This document shows, piece by piece, positions 1 to 8,344 of a stretch of DNA of 64,000 bases. The DNA comes from an uncultured Eubacteriales bacterium (GTDB taxonomy: Bacteria; Bacillota; Clostridia; TANB77; CAG-508), in contig CASEIV010000001.1 in assembly GCA_949288175.1 (NCBI GenBank), positions 62,001 through 126,000 on the forward strand, written 5' to 3'. A program made the translations under genes and the position numbers. Position 1 is the first letter of the stretch; each line of letters begins with the position of its first letter. The notes beneath the pieces are model-generated. The model was not told the DNA's origin. It ran no database searches and saw only the letters and a list, made by a program, of their open reading frames with translations.

Positions 1-1
1 T

Positions 2-553
2 GAAATTACCAATCCTTCAGATATTTTAATTTCAGAAAGAGAAGATAATCCAGCTGGTTCTTGTATTGTTTCTAGTATAGAAGGAACAAGGGCCATCTTA
101 ATAGAATTACAAGCTTTAACAACACAAAGTATTTTCGGGTTCCCTAAAAGAACAGCAAATGGAACAGATTATAACAGATTAGCGCTATTAATTGCTGTTT
201 TAGAAAAAAGAGCAGGGATTATGTTAGGAAGTCAAGATATTTATTTAAATTTAGTAGGTGGTATTAGAGTAAATGAACCATCTATTGATTTAGGTATGAT
301 GATGGCAGTGGTTTCCAGTTTTAAAAATGTACCAATTCCCAAAGATATGGTGATTATCGGAGAAGTTGGTTTGACAGGAGAAGTCAGAAGAATTAATGTG
401 ATTGATAAAAGGTTGAAAGAAGCAGAAAAATTGGGATTTAAGAGTTGTATTATTCCAGAATCTAACAAAAAAGACTTGAAAGAAACATATAAATTAGATA
501 TAATAGGTGTTAGCAATATTAATGAAGCAATGAAAAAGATTGGATTAAAATAG
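2..553 (+). CDS. radA: DNA repair protein RadA, C-terminal part (5' truncated by window edge)
   Basis: The frame is open from base 2 and lacks its start. It shows the end of the RecA-like ATPase core and the Lon-protease-like C-terminal domain of RadA, which processes branched recombination intermediates. Visible RadA signatures are SSIEGTRAILIELQALT at the beginning, then NGTDYNRLALLIAVLEKRAG, a GGIRVNEPSIDLGM segment and IGEVGLTGEVRRI. The Walker motifs and N-terminal zinc finger lie upstream of the window. The next gene is disA, the usual radA-disA order of Bacillota, where both act in DNA-damage surveillance. The identification is firm; only the truncation limits it. Confidence 0.95.
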   Translation, partial: EITNPSDILISEREDNPAGSCIVSSIEGTRAILIELQALTTQSIFGFPKRTANGTDYNRLALLIAVLEKRAGIMLGSQDIYLNLVGGIRVNEPSIDLGMMMAVVSSFKNVPIPKDMVIIGEVGLTGEVRRINVIDKRLKEAEKLGFKSCIIPESNKKDLKETYKLDIIGVSNINEAMKKIGLK

Positions 554-555
554 AA

Positions 556-650
556 AAAAGGTTGTTCCAATCGCACTCACCTTTGATTTATTTGGTCGCT
601 TACGTGGCGTTTCAAATAATAAAAATTGTTTAGATTTGAATATTAATGAA
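556..650. repeat. Half copy of the GTTAC-family palindromic repeat (right half)
   Basis: Directly after the radA stop lies a stretch matching the right half of the larger repeats at 19235-19415 and 31704-31908: the shared core GTTGYTCCAATCGCACTC followed by TTGGTCGCTTACG and then an AT-rich tail. The matching left half (TTGTGTGTCGCAA, then GTTGAAAGAT) is absent here, so this is a remnant. The 3' boundary is a guess because the arm sequence of this family differs from copy to copy. Confidence 0.6.
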
Positions 651-682
651 GATAACTATTTATGTAAGAGAGGAGATTAATT

Positions 683-1756
683 TTGAAAAAGGTAAAAGAA
701 GATAACATTACATCTGTTTTAAAATTAATAGCTCCAGGAACACCGATAAGAGATGGTCTGGAAAATATATTAAGAGCAAAGACAGGAGCATTATTATTAA
801 TTACAGATAATAATGAAGTGATAAAACAAATCGTTGATGGTGGATTTGTAATTAATGAAGAATATACATCATCAAAATTATATGAATTGGCAAAAATGGA
901 TGGAGCAATCGTATTAAGTGGAGATATGAAAAAAATCCTATATGCCAATACACAATTAATTCCAGAGCATGAAATTCAAACAACAGAAACAGGAACAAGA
1001 CATAGAACTGCAGAAAGGACTGCAAAACAAACAGGAGAATTAGTCATTAGTATTTCACAAAGAAGAAACATCATTACAGTCTTTAAAGGAAATGATAGAT
1101 ATGTATTGGAAGGCACAGACGTTGTATTAAACAAAGCAAATCAAGCAATTCAAACATTAGAAAAATATAAAAAAGTATTTGATAATAAACTAAATATATT
1201 GAATGAATATGAATTTAATGATATAGTAACATTGCAAAATGTTGTACTTGTTATTCAAAGAGCAGAAATGGTTATGCGAATTGTAGAAGAAATACAAAGA
1301 CAAATCTATGAGCTTGGAGATGATGGAAGATTAGTAAAAATGCAACTAGATGAATTAATTGGAGGACTTGAAAAAGAAGAAAGTTTAATTATAAAAGATT
1401 ATGTTGTAAAAAAGAAAAAATCTCCTGATAAAATTTTAGAAGAACTGAAAGATTTAGAATATGAAGAATTGTTAAAAGAATCATCAATTGCAAAATTATT
1501 AGGATATGAATATTTTGACAATTATGATGAAGTTGCAGTTTATCCAAAAGGATATCGAATTTTAAATAAAGTGCCAAGAATGCCAAACAATATAGTAGAA
1601 AACTTAGTAGATTCTTTTAAATCATTTCAACATATATTGGCAGCAGATATTGAAAGCTTAGATGAAGTTGATGGTATTGGAGAAGTAAGAGCGAGAACAA
1701 TTAAGCAATCATTAAAAAGAATGCAAGAACAATTTGTTTTTGATAATATGATTTAA
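683..1756 (+). CDS. disA: DNA integrity scanning protein DisA, diadenylate cyclase
   Basis: This enzyme makes cyclic di-AMP from two ATP and in Bacillota also scans DNA for branched structures. At 357 aa it has the normal full length. The N-terminal DAC domain carries the catalytic DGA (residues 73-75) and GTRHRTAER (104-112) motifs. A helical spine follows, and a helix-hairpin-helix DNA-binding region closes the protein (EVDGIGEVRARTI, about 330-342). The start is TTG, supported by AGGAG at 671-675. It follows radA, the conserved neighbour. The stop codon abuts a GGGACG-type repeat. Confidence 0.96.
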   Translation: MKKVKEDNITSVLKLIAPGTPIRDGLENILRAKTGALLLITDNNEVIKQIVDGGFVINEEYTSSKLYELAKMDGAIVLSGDMKKILYANTQLIPEHEIQTTETGTRHRTAERTAKQTGELVISISQRRNIITVFKGNDRYVLEGTDVVLNKANQAIQTLEKYKKVFDNKLNILNEYEFNDIVTLQNVVLVIQRAEMVMRIVEEIQRQIYELGDDGRLVKMQLDELIGGLEKEESLIIKDYVVKKKKSPDKILEELKDLEYEELLKESSIAKLLGYEYFDNYDEVAVYPKGYRILNKVPRMPNNIVENLVDSFKSFQHILAADIESLDEVDGIGEVRARTIKQSLKRMQEQFVFDNMI

Positions 1757-1810
1757 GGGACGTGTCAAAATGGACATTTTTTGTTCAAAAGGGACAGACC
1801 TGACAAATTT
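1757..1810. repeat. Degenerate GGGACG-type intergenic repeat
   Basis: Starts at the base after the disA stop with GGGACGTGTCAAAATGGACA, and a second GGGACAGACC lies 3' of it. It resembles the better copies at 16579, 33661 and 55977 but has lost clean base pairing. No terminator-like U tract is attached. Confidence 0.5.
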
Positions 1811-1870
1811 AAATGTATCATGAGGATTTTAACAGATTCAGAAAAATAAAAGAAAGGAAAAGTGAGTTAA

Positions 1871-2665
1871 ATGGGAAAATTTAAAAATATTATATGGATA
1901 GTTGCTTTAATTATTTTAATTGTGTTAATAGGAATTATTGGTTATGGATATTATAGAAATGCAACAATGGAAGTTACAAGACCAATAGCAACTATGGAAG
2001 TAGAAAATTTTGGAACAATTAAATTTGAATTATATCCAGAATATGCTCCAGAAACAGTAGCAAATTTTGTGACATTAGCAAATAGAGGATTTTATGATGG
2101 ATTAACATTCCACAGAATTGTAAAAGACTTTATGATTCAAGGTGGAGATAAAAATGGAGATGGAACAGGAGTAGCAACAACTAAAGATTTAAAAGATGAT
2201 GGTGATGATACAGAATATACTATAAAAGGTGAATTTATAGCAAATGATGTAGATAACAAGTTACAATTTGAAGAAGGTGTTGTTGCAATGGCAAGATCTG
2301 ATTATACCAGTTATTCTTCAACATTAACAGAGGAATCATATAATTCAGGAAGTTCTCAATTCTTTATTATGACAGCAGAAAATACAGGATTGAATGGACA
2401 ATATACTTCTTTTGGTAAAGTAATAGAAGGTATGGATATTGTACATCAAATTGAAGCTGTTGAAGTAAAAGCAGCAGATGATGCAGAAACAACAGGAAAC
2501 ACAGAAGTAAGTACACCAGTAAATCCACCAGTTATTACATCAATCAGAGTAGAAACAAATGGAGTGGATTATGGATTACCTGAAACATTAACACCATTTG
2601 ATTATACATCATGGCTATATCAACAATATGGAATTGATCCAAGTAGTATGACAACTGTTCAATAA
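1871..2665 (+). CDS. Membrane-anchored cyclophilin-type peptidyl-prolyl isomerase
   Basis: A 264-aa protein with a single hydrophobic N-terminal segment (about residues 7-28). No lipobox cysteine is seen, so it is probably a signal anchor. The segment is followed by a cyclophilin domain. Family signatures are FHRIVKDFMIQGGD, SGSSQFFIMTAE and LNGQYTSFGKVIEG, and an N-terminal beta strand IKFELYPEYAPETVANF. It should catalyse proline isomerisation of extracytoplasmic proteins. The C-terminal 40 residues are an acidic, threonine-rich extension. RBS GAAAGGAAAA lies about 10 bp upstream. Confidence 0.92.
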   Translation: MGKFKNIIWIVALIILIVLIGIIGYGYYRNATMEVTRPIATMEVENFGTIKFELYPEYAPETVANFVTLANRGFYDGLTFHRIVKDFMIQGGDKNGDGTGVATTKDLKDDGDDTEYTIKGEFIANDVDNKLQFEEGVVAMARSDYTSYSSTLTEESYNSGSSQFFIMTAENTGLNGQYTSFGKVIEGMDIVHQIEAVEVKAADDAETTGNTEVSTPVNPPVITSIRVETNGVDYGLPETLTPFDYTSWLYQQYGIDPSSMTTVQ

Positions 2666-2750
2666 TAAAAATATCCATAAATAAAAATGTACATAGAATT
2701 GAATAATAACAAAAAAATCGGAAAAAATAAAATAAAAATTTACAAAATGG

Positions 2751-2780
2751 TTGACAAGATGGGGTGAAATAGGTTAAAAT
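2751..2780 (+). promoter_or_regulatory. Sigma-A promoter for tRNA-His/tRNA-Gln
   Basis: TTGACA at 2751-2756 and TTAAAAT at 2774-2780, with 17-18 bp between, 37 bp upstream of the tRNA pair. Confidence 0.7.
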
Positions 2781-2816
2781 AAGTAATGTGCTAATCAAAA
2801 GGTGCACGTAAACTAT

Positions 2817-2894
2817 GGTGGATGTAGCGTAGTTGGTTAACGCGCCAGTTTGTGGCACTGGAGACCGTGGGTTCGAGTCCCATCTTCCACCCCA
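2817..2894 (+). tRNA. tRNA-His (GTG anticodon)
   Basis: Cloverleaf with anticodon loop TTGTGGC between CCAGT and ACTGG arms, T-loop TTCGAGT and an encoded CCA end. The extra G at the 5' side (2817) opposite the discriminator C is the tRNA-His hallmark. The acceptor stem has one T-T mismatch. The tRNA-Gln gene follows 7 bp later. Confidence 0.93.
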
Positions 2895-2901
2895 TGTATA
2901 T

Positions 2902-2976
2902 TGGGCTGTAGCCAAGCGGTAAGGCACCAGACTTTGACTCTGGCATGCGCTAGTTCGAATCTAGCCAGCCCAGCCA
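2902..2976 (+). tRNA. tRNA-Gln (TTG anticodon)
   Basis: Acceptor TGGGCTG pairs with CAGCCCA, anticodon loop is CTTTGAC, T-loop TTCGAAT, and CCA is encoded. A second Gln tRNA (CTG) occurs at 9077-9151 with the same backbone. Confidence 0.95.
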
Positions 2977-2981
2977 ATTCT

Positions 2982-3021
2982 AAGAATATCAACGATTATA
3001 ATAGTTGGTATTCTTTTTTTA
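2982..3021 (+). terminator. Intrinsic terminator after the tRNA pair
   Basis: AGAATATCAAC pairs imperfectly with GTTGGTATTCT and is followed by seven T residues. Confidence 0.8.
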
Positions 3022-3103
3022 TTGAATATTAGCTTGTAATTTGAAGGAAAATATTGTAAAAGATTTTCAACCTTTCACTTAAAGGTAGAAAGGGGTGATA
3101 CCA

Positions 3104-3193
3104 ATGACAAATTCTGAACTAATTTTGCGATTAGTAGAAATGCTTTTACAACAAAAGGAAGAAACTATGAAAGCAAAAGAAGAAAAAGAATGA
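3104..3193 (+). CDS. Possible 29-aa small protein
   Basis: ATG at 3104 opens a 29-codon frame (MTNSELILRLVEML, then a charged KEE-rich helix) preceded by AGAAAGGGGTGAT at about 9 bp and followed 27 bp later by a perfect intrinsic terminator. Predicted as one amphipathic helix. The combination of RBS, short frame and private terminator supports a real small gene, but no family is recognised. Confidence 0.45.
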   Translation: MTNSELILRLVEMLLQQKEETMKAKEEKE

Positions 3194-3219
3194 AGGCTAA
3201 TTGTATAATACATAGCCGA

Positions 3220-3253
3220 AACAAGGTAGAGGTTACAGTCTACCTTGTTTTTT
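3220..3253 (+). terminator. Strong intrinsic terminator
   Basis: AACAAGGTAGA/TCTACCTTGTT stem with an 8-nt loop and a T tract. A second weaker hairpin (AAGTATGTG/CACATACTT) lies at 3266-3294. The 345-bp gap 3194-3538 otherwise holds only these hairpins, a short GCCTAAAATAGGC hairpin and the promoter below. Confidence 0.85.
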
Positions 3254-3448
3254 ACACAAAAAAAGTATGTGCAGTTACAGATACACATACTTGATACCAA
3301 ATGACATTTTCCGAACTAAGAATGCATTTGCTTAAGCTAACCATATATTAGCATATAAATTGGTAAAAGTCAAATTATTCTTCTAAATTTTTCAAAACAT
3401 AGAAATGGTAAATTTTAAAAGTTGCCTAAAATAGGCACTTATCATTTG

Positions 3449-3477
3449 TGGACAAATCAAAGAAACAATGTTATAAT
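3449..3477 (+). promoter_or_regulatory. Sigma-A promoter for the Dabb/birA operon
   Basis: TGGACA at 3449-3454, 17-bp spacer, TATAAT at 3472-3477; 62 bp upstream of the start at 3539. Confidence 0.75.
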
Positions 3478-3538
3478 CAAAATAATTTTTGAGAAAGTGG
3501 ATATGCAATAAAAGTTAAAGAAAAAAGGAGGAAAAAAT

Positions 3539-3823
3539 ATGATAAAACATATTGTCATGTGGAAATTTAAAGAAAATGAAGATGAAAAAATGAAAGAATT
3601 TTTAGACGGACTAAATCGCTTAAAAAATATAATTCCAGAAATTAAATATATGGAAACTGGAATAAATATAAATCCAGAAAATGAGTATAATGCTATTTTA
3701 ATTTCAGAATTTGAAACTATGGAAGATTTAGAAAGATACAAAAATCATCCAGAACATATTAAAGTATCAAATTTATGCAAATCAATAAGAATTGATAGAC
3801 AAGCAATTGATTATGAGGTTTAA
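3539..3823 (+). CDS. Dabb family (stress-responsive A/B barrel) protein
   Basis: A 94-aa single-domain protein starting MIKHIVMWKFKE, the standard opening of Dabb proteins, which form dimeric alpha-beta barrels. The central EYNAILISEFETMEDLERYKNHPEH block and the closing IDRQAIDYEV also fit the family. Enzymatic role cannot be deduced from the sequence. RBS AAAGGAGG sits 9 bp upstream. The next gene, birA, starts 4 bp after the stop, so they are co-transcribed. Confidence 0.88.
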   Translation: MIKHIVMWKFKENEDEKMKEFLDGLNRLKNIIPEIKYMETGININPENEYNAILISEFETMEDLERYKNHPEHIKVSNLCKSIRIDRQAIDYEV

Positions 3824-3827
3824 AATA

Positions 3828-4400
3828 ATGGATTTAGAAAAAATAAAAAGTGCAAATACCCAATATTTGGGAAAAGAAATAGAATATTTTAAAGAAATCT
3901 CTTCTACACATACATATGCAAAAAAAATTACTATGCAAGAAAAACAAAATGGGAAAATCATCATAGCAGAAACGCAAACCAATGGAATAGGAACAAAAGG
4001 AAGAGCATGGTATACAGGAGAAAGTAAAAATATTGCTTTGACCATTATATTAAAACCAGAATGTGAAATTAGTAAATTAGAAGGATTAACGATAAAAATA
4101 GCAAAATGTGTGCAAAAAGCAATAGAAGAACTATACCAAATTTCTTTAGAAATAAAAGAACCAAATGATTTAATGCTAAATGGTAAAAAGATATGTGGTA
4201 TTCTGACCGAAATAAATACCATATCAGAAAAGATTAATTATCTATTAATCAGTTTTGGATTTAATGTTAATGAAGATAGTTTTTCAAAAGAAACAGAAGG
4301 TATTGCAACATCTTTAAAAAAAGAATTTAGAAAAGAATTTAGCAGAGAAGATATCATAAAGAAATTTATAGAAATTTTAGAAAAGGAAATAGAATTATAG
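3828..4400 (+). CDS. birA: Biotin--[acetyl-CoA-carboxylase] ligase, catalytic domain only
   Basis: Attaches biotin to the carboxyl-carrier lysine of carboxylases through biotinyl-AMP. The 190-aa protein lacks the N-terminal helix-turn-helix of bifunctional BirA, so it should be a pure ligase without repressor function. The biotin-binding loop reads GIGTKGRAW in place of the usual GRGRRGR-W, and AETQTNG precedes it; KICGILTE matches the lysine-containing motif. ATG at 3828 is chosen over an upstream in-frame ATG at 3792 because GAGGT stands 8 bp before it and the longer form overlaps the previous gene. Confidence 0.9.
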   Translation: MDLEKIKSANTQYLGKEIEYFKEISSTHTYAKKITMQEKQNGKIIIAETQTNGIGTKGRAWYTGESKNIALTIILKPECEISKLEGLTIKIAKCVQKAIEELYQISLEIKEPNDLMLNGKKICGILTEINTISEKINYLLISFGFNVNEDSFSKETEGIATSLKKEFRKEFSREDIIKKFIEILEKEIEL

Positions 4401-4417
4401 TTCTATTTCTTTTTTTT
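4386..4417 (+). terminator. Intrinsic terminator overlapping the birA stop
   Basis: GAAATAGAA/TTCTATTTC stem whose loop contains the TAG stop, followed by eight T residues. Confidence 0.8.
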
Positions 4418-4533
4418 GTAAATATACATTAAAAGAAAAAGGTGTAACAAGTATTGTGAAATCAAAAGATATTAACAAATATTTTATAAATTGAAAGGAA
4501 AGGAGATTATGATATCTATCATAAAAGAGAAGT

Positions 4534-4926
4534 ATGGAAAATTTAGATAATTCAAACAATAAAAATTTTATCAATATATTAAAGGGATTGGGAATTGCTT
4601 TTATTATCACCTTCATTTTTTTATTAATTTTATCGATTGTACTAACTTATACAAATGTTTCTGAAAATATTATCAATCCTACCATCATCATCATCACAGC
4701 ACTTAGTATATTAATAGGAAGTACTATTAGTAATATAAAAATCAAAAAGAATGGATTGATAAATGGGGCAATCATAGGAGGCGTATATATTATCCTACTA
4801 TATTTGTTTTCAAGTATATTTCGTATGGAATTTTCGTTAACCTTGCAATCTGTTATCATGATGATTACAGGAGCTATTTTTGGAATTTTGGGAGGGATTA
4901 TAGGTGTAAATGTATCTTCTAAGTAA
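4534..4926 (+). CDS. Four-helix membrane protein, TIGR04086 type
   Basis: A 130-aa protein with four hydrophobic segments (about 18-40, 48-65, 74-94, 100-126) separated by short polar turns, matching the TIGR04086 family of clostridial and bacillar membrane proteins of unknown function. The glycine-rich last helix (GAIFGILGGIIGVN) is typical. The start lacks a strong RBS close by; AGGAGA lies 30 bp upstream, so the exact start is less certain. It stands alone, convergent with the surface-protein gene downstream. Confidence 0.75.
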   Translation: MENLDNSNNKNFINILKGLGIAFIITFIFLLILSIVLTYTNVSENIINPTIIIITALSILIGSTISNIKIKKNGLINGAIIGGVYIILLYLFSSIFRMEFSLTLQSVIMMITGAIFGILGGIIGVNVSSK

Positions 4927-4991
4927 AAGTAGATAAAAACTTAGATTAGGTGTAGAAATTCATGATTTATATGAAAAATAGCATAAGTAAA

Positions 4992-5020
4992 AGCCATAGA
5001 TAGAAATAATCTATGGCAAT
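4992..5020. terminator. Hairpin between convergent genes
   Basis: GCCATAGAT/ATCTATGGC stem with a short AT-rich 3' side; weak T tract, possible terminator for the 4534 gene. Confidence 0.5.
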
Positions 5021-5022
5021 TT

Positions 5023-5077
5023 ATTGTCTTAGACAACAAGGTTCTTGGGTACTAGGGGTGCAATCTTTGATTGCTAT
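5023..5077 (+). repeat. Two-hairpin dispersed repeat, copy 1
   Basis: Begins ATTGTCTTAGACAACAAGG and ends GCAATCTTTGATTGCTAT. Both ends are small hairpins (TTGTCT/AGACAA and GCAATC/GATTGC) around a variable centre. The same ends occur in reverse orientation at 56063-56116. It abuts the 3' end of the surface-protein gene. Confidence 0.75.
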
Positions 5078-5081
5078 ATAG

Positions 5082-6428
5082 TTATTCAACATAGTCTGTA
5101 TACATTACACGATTCCAATAATTTATTAAATATTGTTTTTCTGATTTTGGCACAATATTGATTCTAATAGCAGAAAAAGGTTTATTATGTGAATAGGTGG
5201 TTTCTTCACCATCAGAAGATGCTTTTAGCCAGCCAACATTTGGAACATATACTTGATAAACGATAGAATATTCTTCACAATTTTTTAATTGCAAAGCAAT
5301 ACCAGAAAGTCCATATAGATTTTGAATAGCAATTTCTTTTGGAATAGGATTGTTTCCATTTAGGCAAGAATTATTAGCTGAATTATGTCCTTGACCACCG
5401 AATTGTAAGCTGAGTTTTCCTAAAAATCGTATAACATGGTCACTACGCATATCATACCAAGTAGAAGCACTAGGTGTATATCCATATTGATATATGATTT
5501 CAGAATAGTCACATAAAGCAGTTGTATTTTTACCCCAATAGGTATAATCAAATACTCGACCTTGTAAAGTATTTTTATCTATATTACCATCTAAATACAT
5601 AATAAGCATTTCAGATTTGTAGTTTGTATTGTCAATGATGGTTTGTTTACCAGAAATTTTACCATTACTATCAAATTGTGATACATAATATCCGTTATAA
5701 TTTGCATAATATATCATAATATTTTTTGCTTTTTTTATATTTATAAAAACTTCAGATGTATTTCCTGCATAATCTGTTATGACGATAGGATAAGAGACAG
5801 GAGAAGAAAATACTTTAGATAAAGAAGAATTGCTATTATAGAAATCCCAACCATTGATAGGTCTTAAATTTTCGTCAGAATGAATGATATATTGTGATTT
5901 TTCGTTTTCAATAGATAATTCTTTAGGAGTAGCAGAAGGAGAAATGTTATCAATAGAAATACCAGTATCAAATTTTTGAAAATCATTTTTTAGGCCAAAA
6001 GAATCTTCAATGATACCTTCTGGAAACATAACACTTAAATTTCCGTTACCAATTAAATTGGAAAGTATTAAATCATAAATTAATTCACTATTATTATTAG
6101 AAATTAAATGTATTTTCATAGATGAATGGATTGCTGTATTGTTAATAAAAACTTGTATCATATCACGATTAAAATGATTTATAGCAATATTGTTTTCTGT
6201 AATTTTTACTCTTAGGGTTATAACATGTGTATCATTAGCATATTTTTCATATCCAGAATTTGTATTAGAAACAGATAAAACATCTATTCTTGGCTTTTTA
6301 TCAATCTGGATTTTCATAGCTATGAAAGAATCATCAAAAACATATTTTGAGAAACTGAATTGATAAAAAAATGGGATAAGAAATAGGAAAATGAAAAATA
6401 GAAAAATAATAATAAATTTTTTGTTCAA
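5082..6428 (-). CDS. Exported cell-surface protein with a ChW-like C-terminal region
   Basis: A 448-aa protein starting at TTG 6428, chosen because AGGAGGG stands 6 bp before it; an upstream in-frame ATG at 6479 has no such site. Residues 2-27 form an uncleaved or cleavable hydrophobic export signal. The middle contains two beta-sandwich-like stretches of the Ig-like kind (about 45-170, with NISPSATP before the second at 180-230). The C-terminal 200 residues are aromatic-rich with GLSGIALQL and YQVYVPNVGWLKASSDGEE, which resemble clostridial hydrophobic (ChW) repeats used for surface display. No catalytic motif is seen. Convergent with the 4534 gene. Confidence 0.6.
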   Translation of the reverse strand: MNKKFIIIFLFFIFLFLIPFFYQFSFSKYVFDDSFIAMKIQIDKKPRIDVLSVSNTNSGYEKYANDTHVITLRVKITENNIAINHFNRDMIQVFINNTAIHSSMKIHLISNNNSELIYDLILSNLIGNGNLSVMFPEGIIEDSFGLKNDFQKFDTGISIDNISPSATPKELSIENEKSQYIIHSDENLRPINGWDFYNSNSSLSKVFSSPVSYPIVITDYAGNTSEVFINIKKAKNIMIYYANYNGYYVSQFDSNGKISGKQTIIDNTNYKSEMLIMYLDGNIDKNTLQGRVFDYTYWGKNTTALCDYSEIIYQYGYTPSASTWYDMRSDHVIRFLGKLSLQFGGQGHNSANNSCLNGNNPIPKEIAIQNLYGLSGIALQLKNCEEYSIVYQVYVPNVGWLKASSDGEETTYSHNKPFSAIRINIVPKSEKQYLINYWNRVMYTDYVE

Positions 6429-6593
6429 AAAATCCCTCCTTATATTAGTGATATTTATGAAATGCATAAAACATTTCATTTTAAATTTTTAGTTTTATTG
6501 GGAATTTAAAATTAACGAAATAAAATATTTGAATATGAATGTATACATTATATAGTGGAATAAGAAAAATGTCAACCAATTCGAGAAATGAAA

Positions 6594-6690
6594 GTTACTG
6601 TTTAGACTCAAAGGCTCGAAGGGCTACAAATATATCATTTTTCATACCTTGTGTGTCGCAACCACTGATGTTGAAAGATAGATTTTAAAT
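6594..6690. repeat. Left half of split GTTAC-family palindrome
   Basis: Starts GTTACTGTTTAGACTCAAAG, continues with an arm ending ATATATCATTTT, and then the family centre TTGTGTGTCGCAACCACTGATG and GTTGAAAGAT, where similarity stops. The reverse complement of the arm reappears at 11361-11410, 4.7 kb away, with about eight mismatches in 48 bp. Because arms differ between copies of this family, the two are best read as the halves of one element. The 461-bp gap 6429-6889 holds this half repeat and the promoter at 6760. Confidence 0.75.
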
Positions 6691-6759
6691 AACAAATGAA
6701 ATACTGAAAATTTTTGTCGAATTTTGCGATGAAAAGCTTAAGAAAAATGTAAAAAATAA

Positions 6760-6788
6760 TTGACAATGGCAAAATATGGAATTATAAT
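6760..6788 (+). promoter_or_regulatory. Consensus sigma-A promoter of the first TasA-type operon
   Basis: Perfect TTGACA (6760-6765), 17-bp spacer, perfect TATAAT (6783-6788). It leaves a leader of about 95 nt before the start at 6890. Confidence 0.85.
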
Positions 6789-6889
6789 TTACTTACATTT
6801 TTTTCTATAATTTTTATATTAATTTTTAATTTCAAAATTATCTAATCATTATCCAGAACAAAAAATAAATAAAAAGGAGGTATGCCTAT

Positions 6890-7474
6890 TTGAAGAAAAA
6901 GAAGATGGCTTTGCTAGTTATATGTGTGTTACTAGCGATTATATTATCTTTTATGATTGGTAAAACTTTTTCAAAATATATATCAGAAGTAAAGGGAACA
7001 GGAACAGCTGAAATTGCAAATTGGGTGTTTAAAGTAAACGGAAAAGAAGATGTTGTTCAAAATGTGAATTTATTATCTACATTTAATAATGACACTTTGA
7101 TTAATAATAAAGTAGCTCCAGGGACAAGTGGAAGTTTTAATATTGTAGTAGATGCAACAGGATCTGAAGTAGGAGTAGATTATGTAATACAATTTTTAAA
7201 TGAAAGTGAAAAACCACAAAACCTAATATTTATCTATGATGATAAACAATATGCAACTATACAAGAATTAGAAAAAGATTTATCAGGAACTATAAATGCA
7301 AATGATGAAAATAAAACAAGGACAGTTACAATTAATTGGGAATGGCAATATGAAACTGGTGAAAACGAAAACGAGATTCATCAAAATGATATAATTGATA
7401 CAAACAATGCAAAACAATTAGAAAATTATACATTTGATATATACGTTACAGGAACACAGGTTATGCCACAATAG
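6890..7474 (+). CDS. SipW/TasA-type exported protein
   Basis: A 194-aa exported protein with a lysine start, a long hydrophobic core (residues 7-24) and the post-core pattern FSKYISEVKGTGTAEIANW, which is the signature of SipW-cognate signal peptides on TasA/camelysin-like matrix proteins. The mature part is beta-rich, with APGTSGSFNI and a tryptophan-rich NWEWQYE segment, and lacks cysteine. Start is TTG with AAAAGGAGG 9 bp upstream. The gene at 8345 is a paralogue sharing APGTSG and the KPNNL/TLEEL region. It is the first gene of a cluster ending in a pseudopilin. Confidence 0.7.
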   Translation: MKKKKMALLVICVLLAIILSFMIGKTFSKYISEVKGTGTAEIANWVFKVNGKEDVVQNVNLLSTFNNDTLINNKVAPGTSGSFNIVVDATGSEVGVDYVIQFLNESEKPQNLIFIYDDKQYATIQELEKDLSGTINANDENKTRTVTINWEWQYETGENENEIHQNDIIDTNNAKQLENYTFDIYVTGTQVMPQ

Positions 7475-7716
7475 TTCAAGAAATATGCGAAAAATTAAAA
7501 TATTATGAATATGATAAGCCCTAAAAATATATAAATTAAAACATGATAAATATAAAAATATATCAAAATATAAAATCAAATTTTAGAAATCAAGAATTAA
7601 AAATTGAAATCCACATTAATCCTCGAAATATAAATTATAGAGAAATATGTACAAACAAAAGAACAATAATAAAAAGTAAATCATAAAATATTTAGCAGAA
7701 TACATAATCTTTGTGA

Positions 7717-7746
7717 TTCATTAAGAGGACAAGTTCCTCTTAATGA
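7717..7746 (+). terminator. Hairpin in the 301-bp spacer 7475-7775
   Basis: TTCATTAAGAGG pairs perfectly with CCTCTTAATGAA around a 6-nt loop. It stands 30 bp before the next start, without a T tract, so it may stabilise or process mRNA rather than terminate. The rest of the spacer is AT-rich sequence in which no gene is seen. Confidence 0.45.
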
Positions 7747-7775
7747 ATATATAAATAGGAGAGGAGAAAGAAAAT

Positions 7776-8336
7776 TTGAATTTAAACTTTATTAAAAAAC
7801 CCAAAAAGCTAGTACTAAAAAATCTAAAAAAAGACCAAAGAAAACATAGAAGTAAAAAACAAGAAATCCTTATTATTTGTAGTATACTTATCATTGGAAT
7901 TACATTTTTCTCAGGAGTAAGTGTTGGAAAAGCGGTATATAATACCAAGATAAAAAATAATACACAAATTGCGAAACCAGTTTTAGAAGTGGAAAAAGGT
8001 TCAGAAATTATCATAACAGAAGATAATAAAAAAGGAGAATATACATTTACAGTAAAAAATTACAATCAAGCAGAAGAAATATCACAAGTAGATTTAACAT
8101 ATTATATTGAAATATTAGAAAATGAGTTAGATGATTCTATTCAATATGAATTATATAAAGATAATGAACAATTACAATTGAAAGAAAATAGAACAGAAGA
8201 AATGACATTTCATAAGGATTTAAAAGAGGAACAACAGTATATATTAAAAGTAACATATGATGATAGTAAAAACACAATAGAAGATATTATGCAAGATATA
8301 CAAATAAAAGTATATTCTGAACAATTGAAAGTATAG
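7776..8336 (+). CDS. Membrane-anchored exported protein, TasA-cluster type
   Basis: A 186-aa protein with an unusually long basic N-terminus (residues 1-32), one hydrophobic segment (about 33-52) and an extracellular beta-rich domain with the AKPVLEVEKGS and ISQVDLTYYIEILENE patterns often seen in clostridial proteins neighbouring SipW. TTG start with AGGAGAGGAG 10 bp upstream. It stops 8 bp before the next gene. Function is inferred only from the company it keeps. Confidence 0.6.
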   Translation: MNLNFIKKPKKLVLKNLKKDQRKHRSKKQEILIICSILIIGITFFSGVSVGKAVYNTKIKNNTQIAKPVLEVEKGSEIIITEDNKKGEYTFTVKNYNQAEEISQVDLTYYIEILENELDDSIQYELYKDNEQLQLKENRTEEMTFHKDLKEEQQYILKVTYDDSKNTIEDIMQDIQIKVYSEQLKV

Positions 8337-8344
8337 GTGAGAAA

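Noticed and set aside
2544-3032. Open frames on both strands crossing the tRNA-His/tRNA-Gln genes
   Set aside because: They translate tRNA sequence, lack ribosome binding sites, and the tRNAs are unambiguous.
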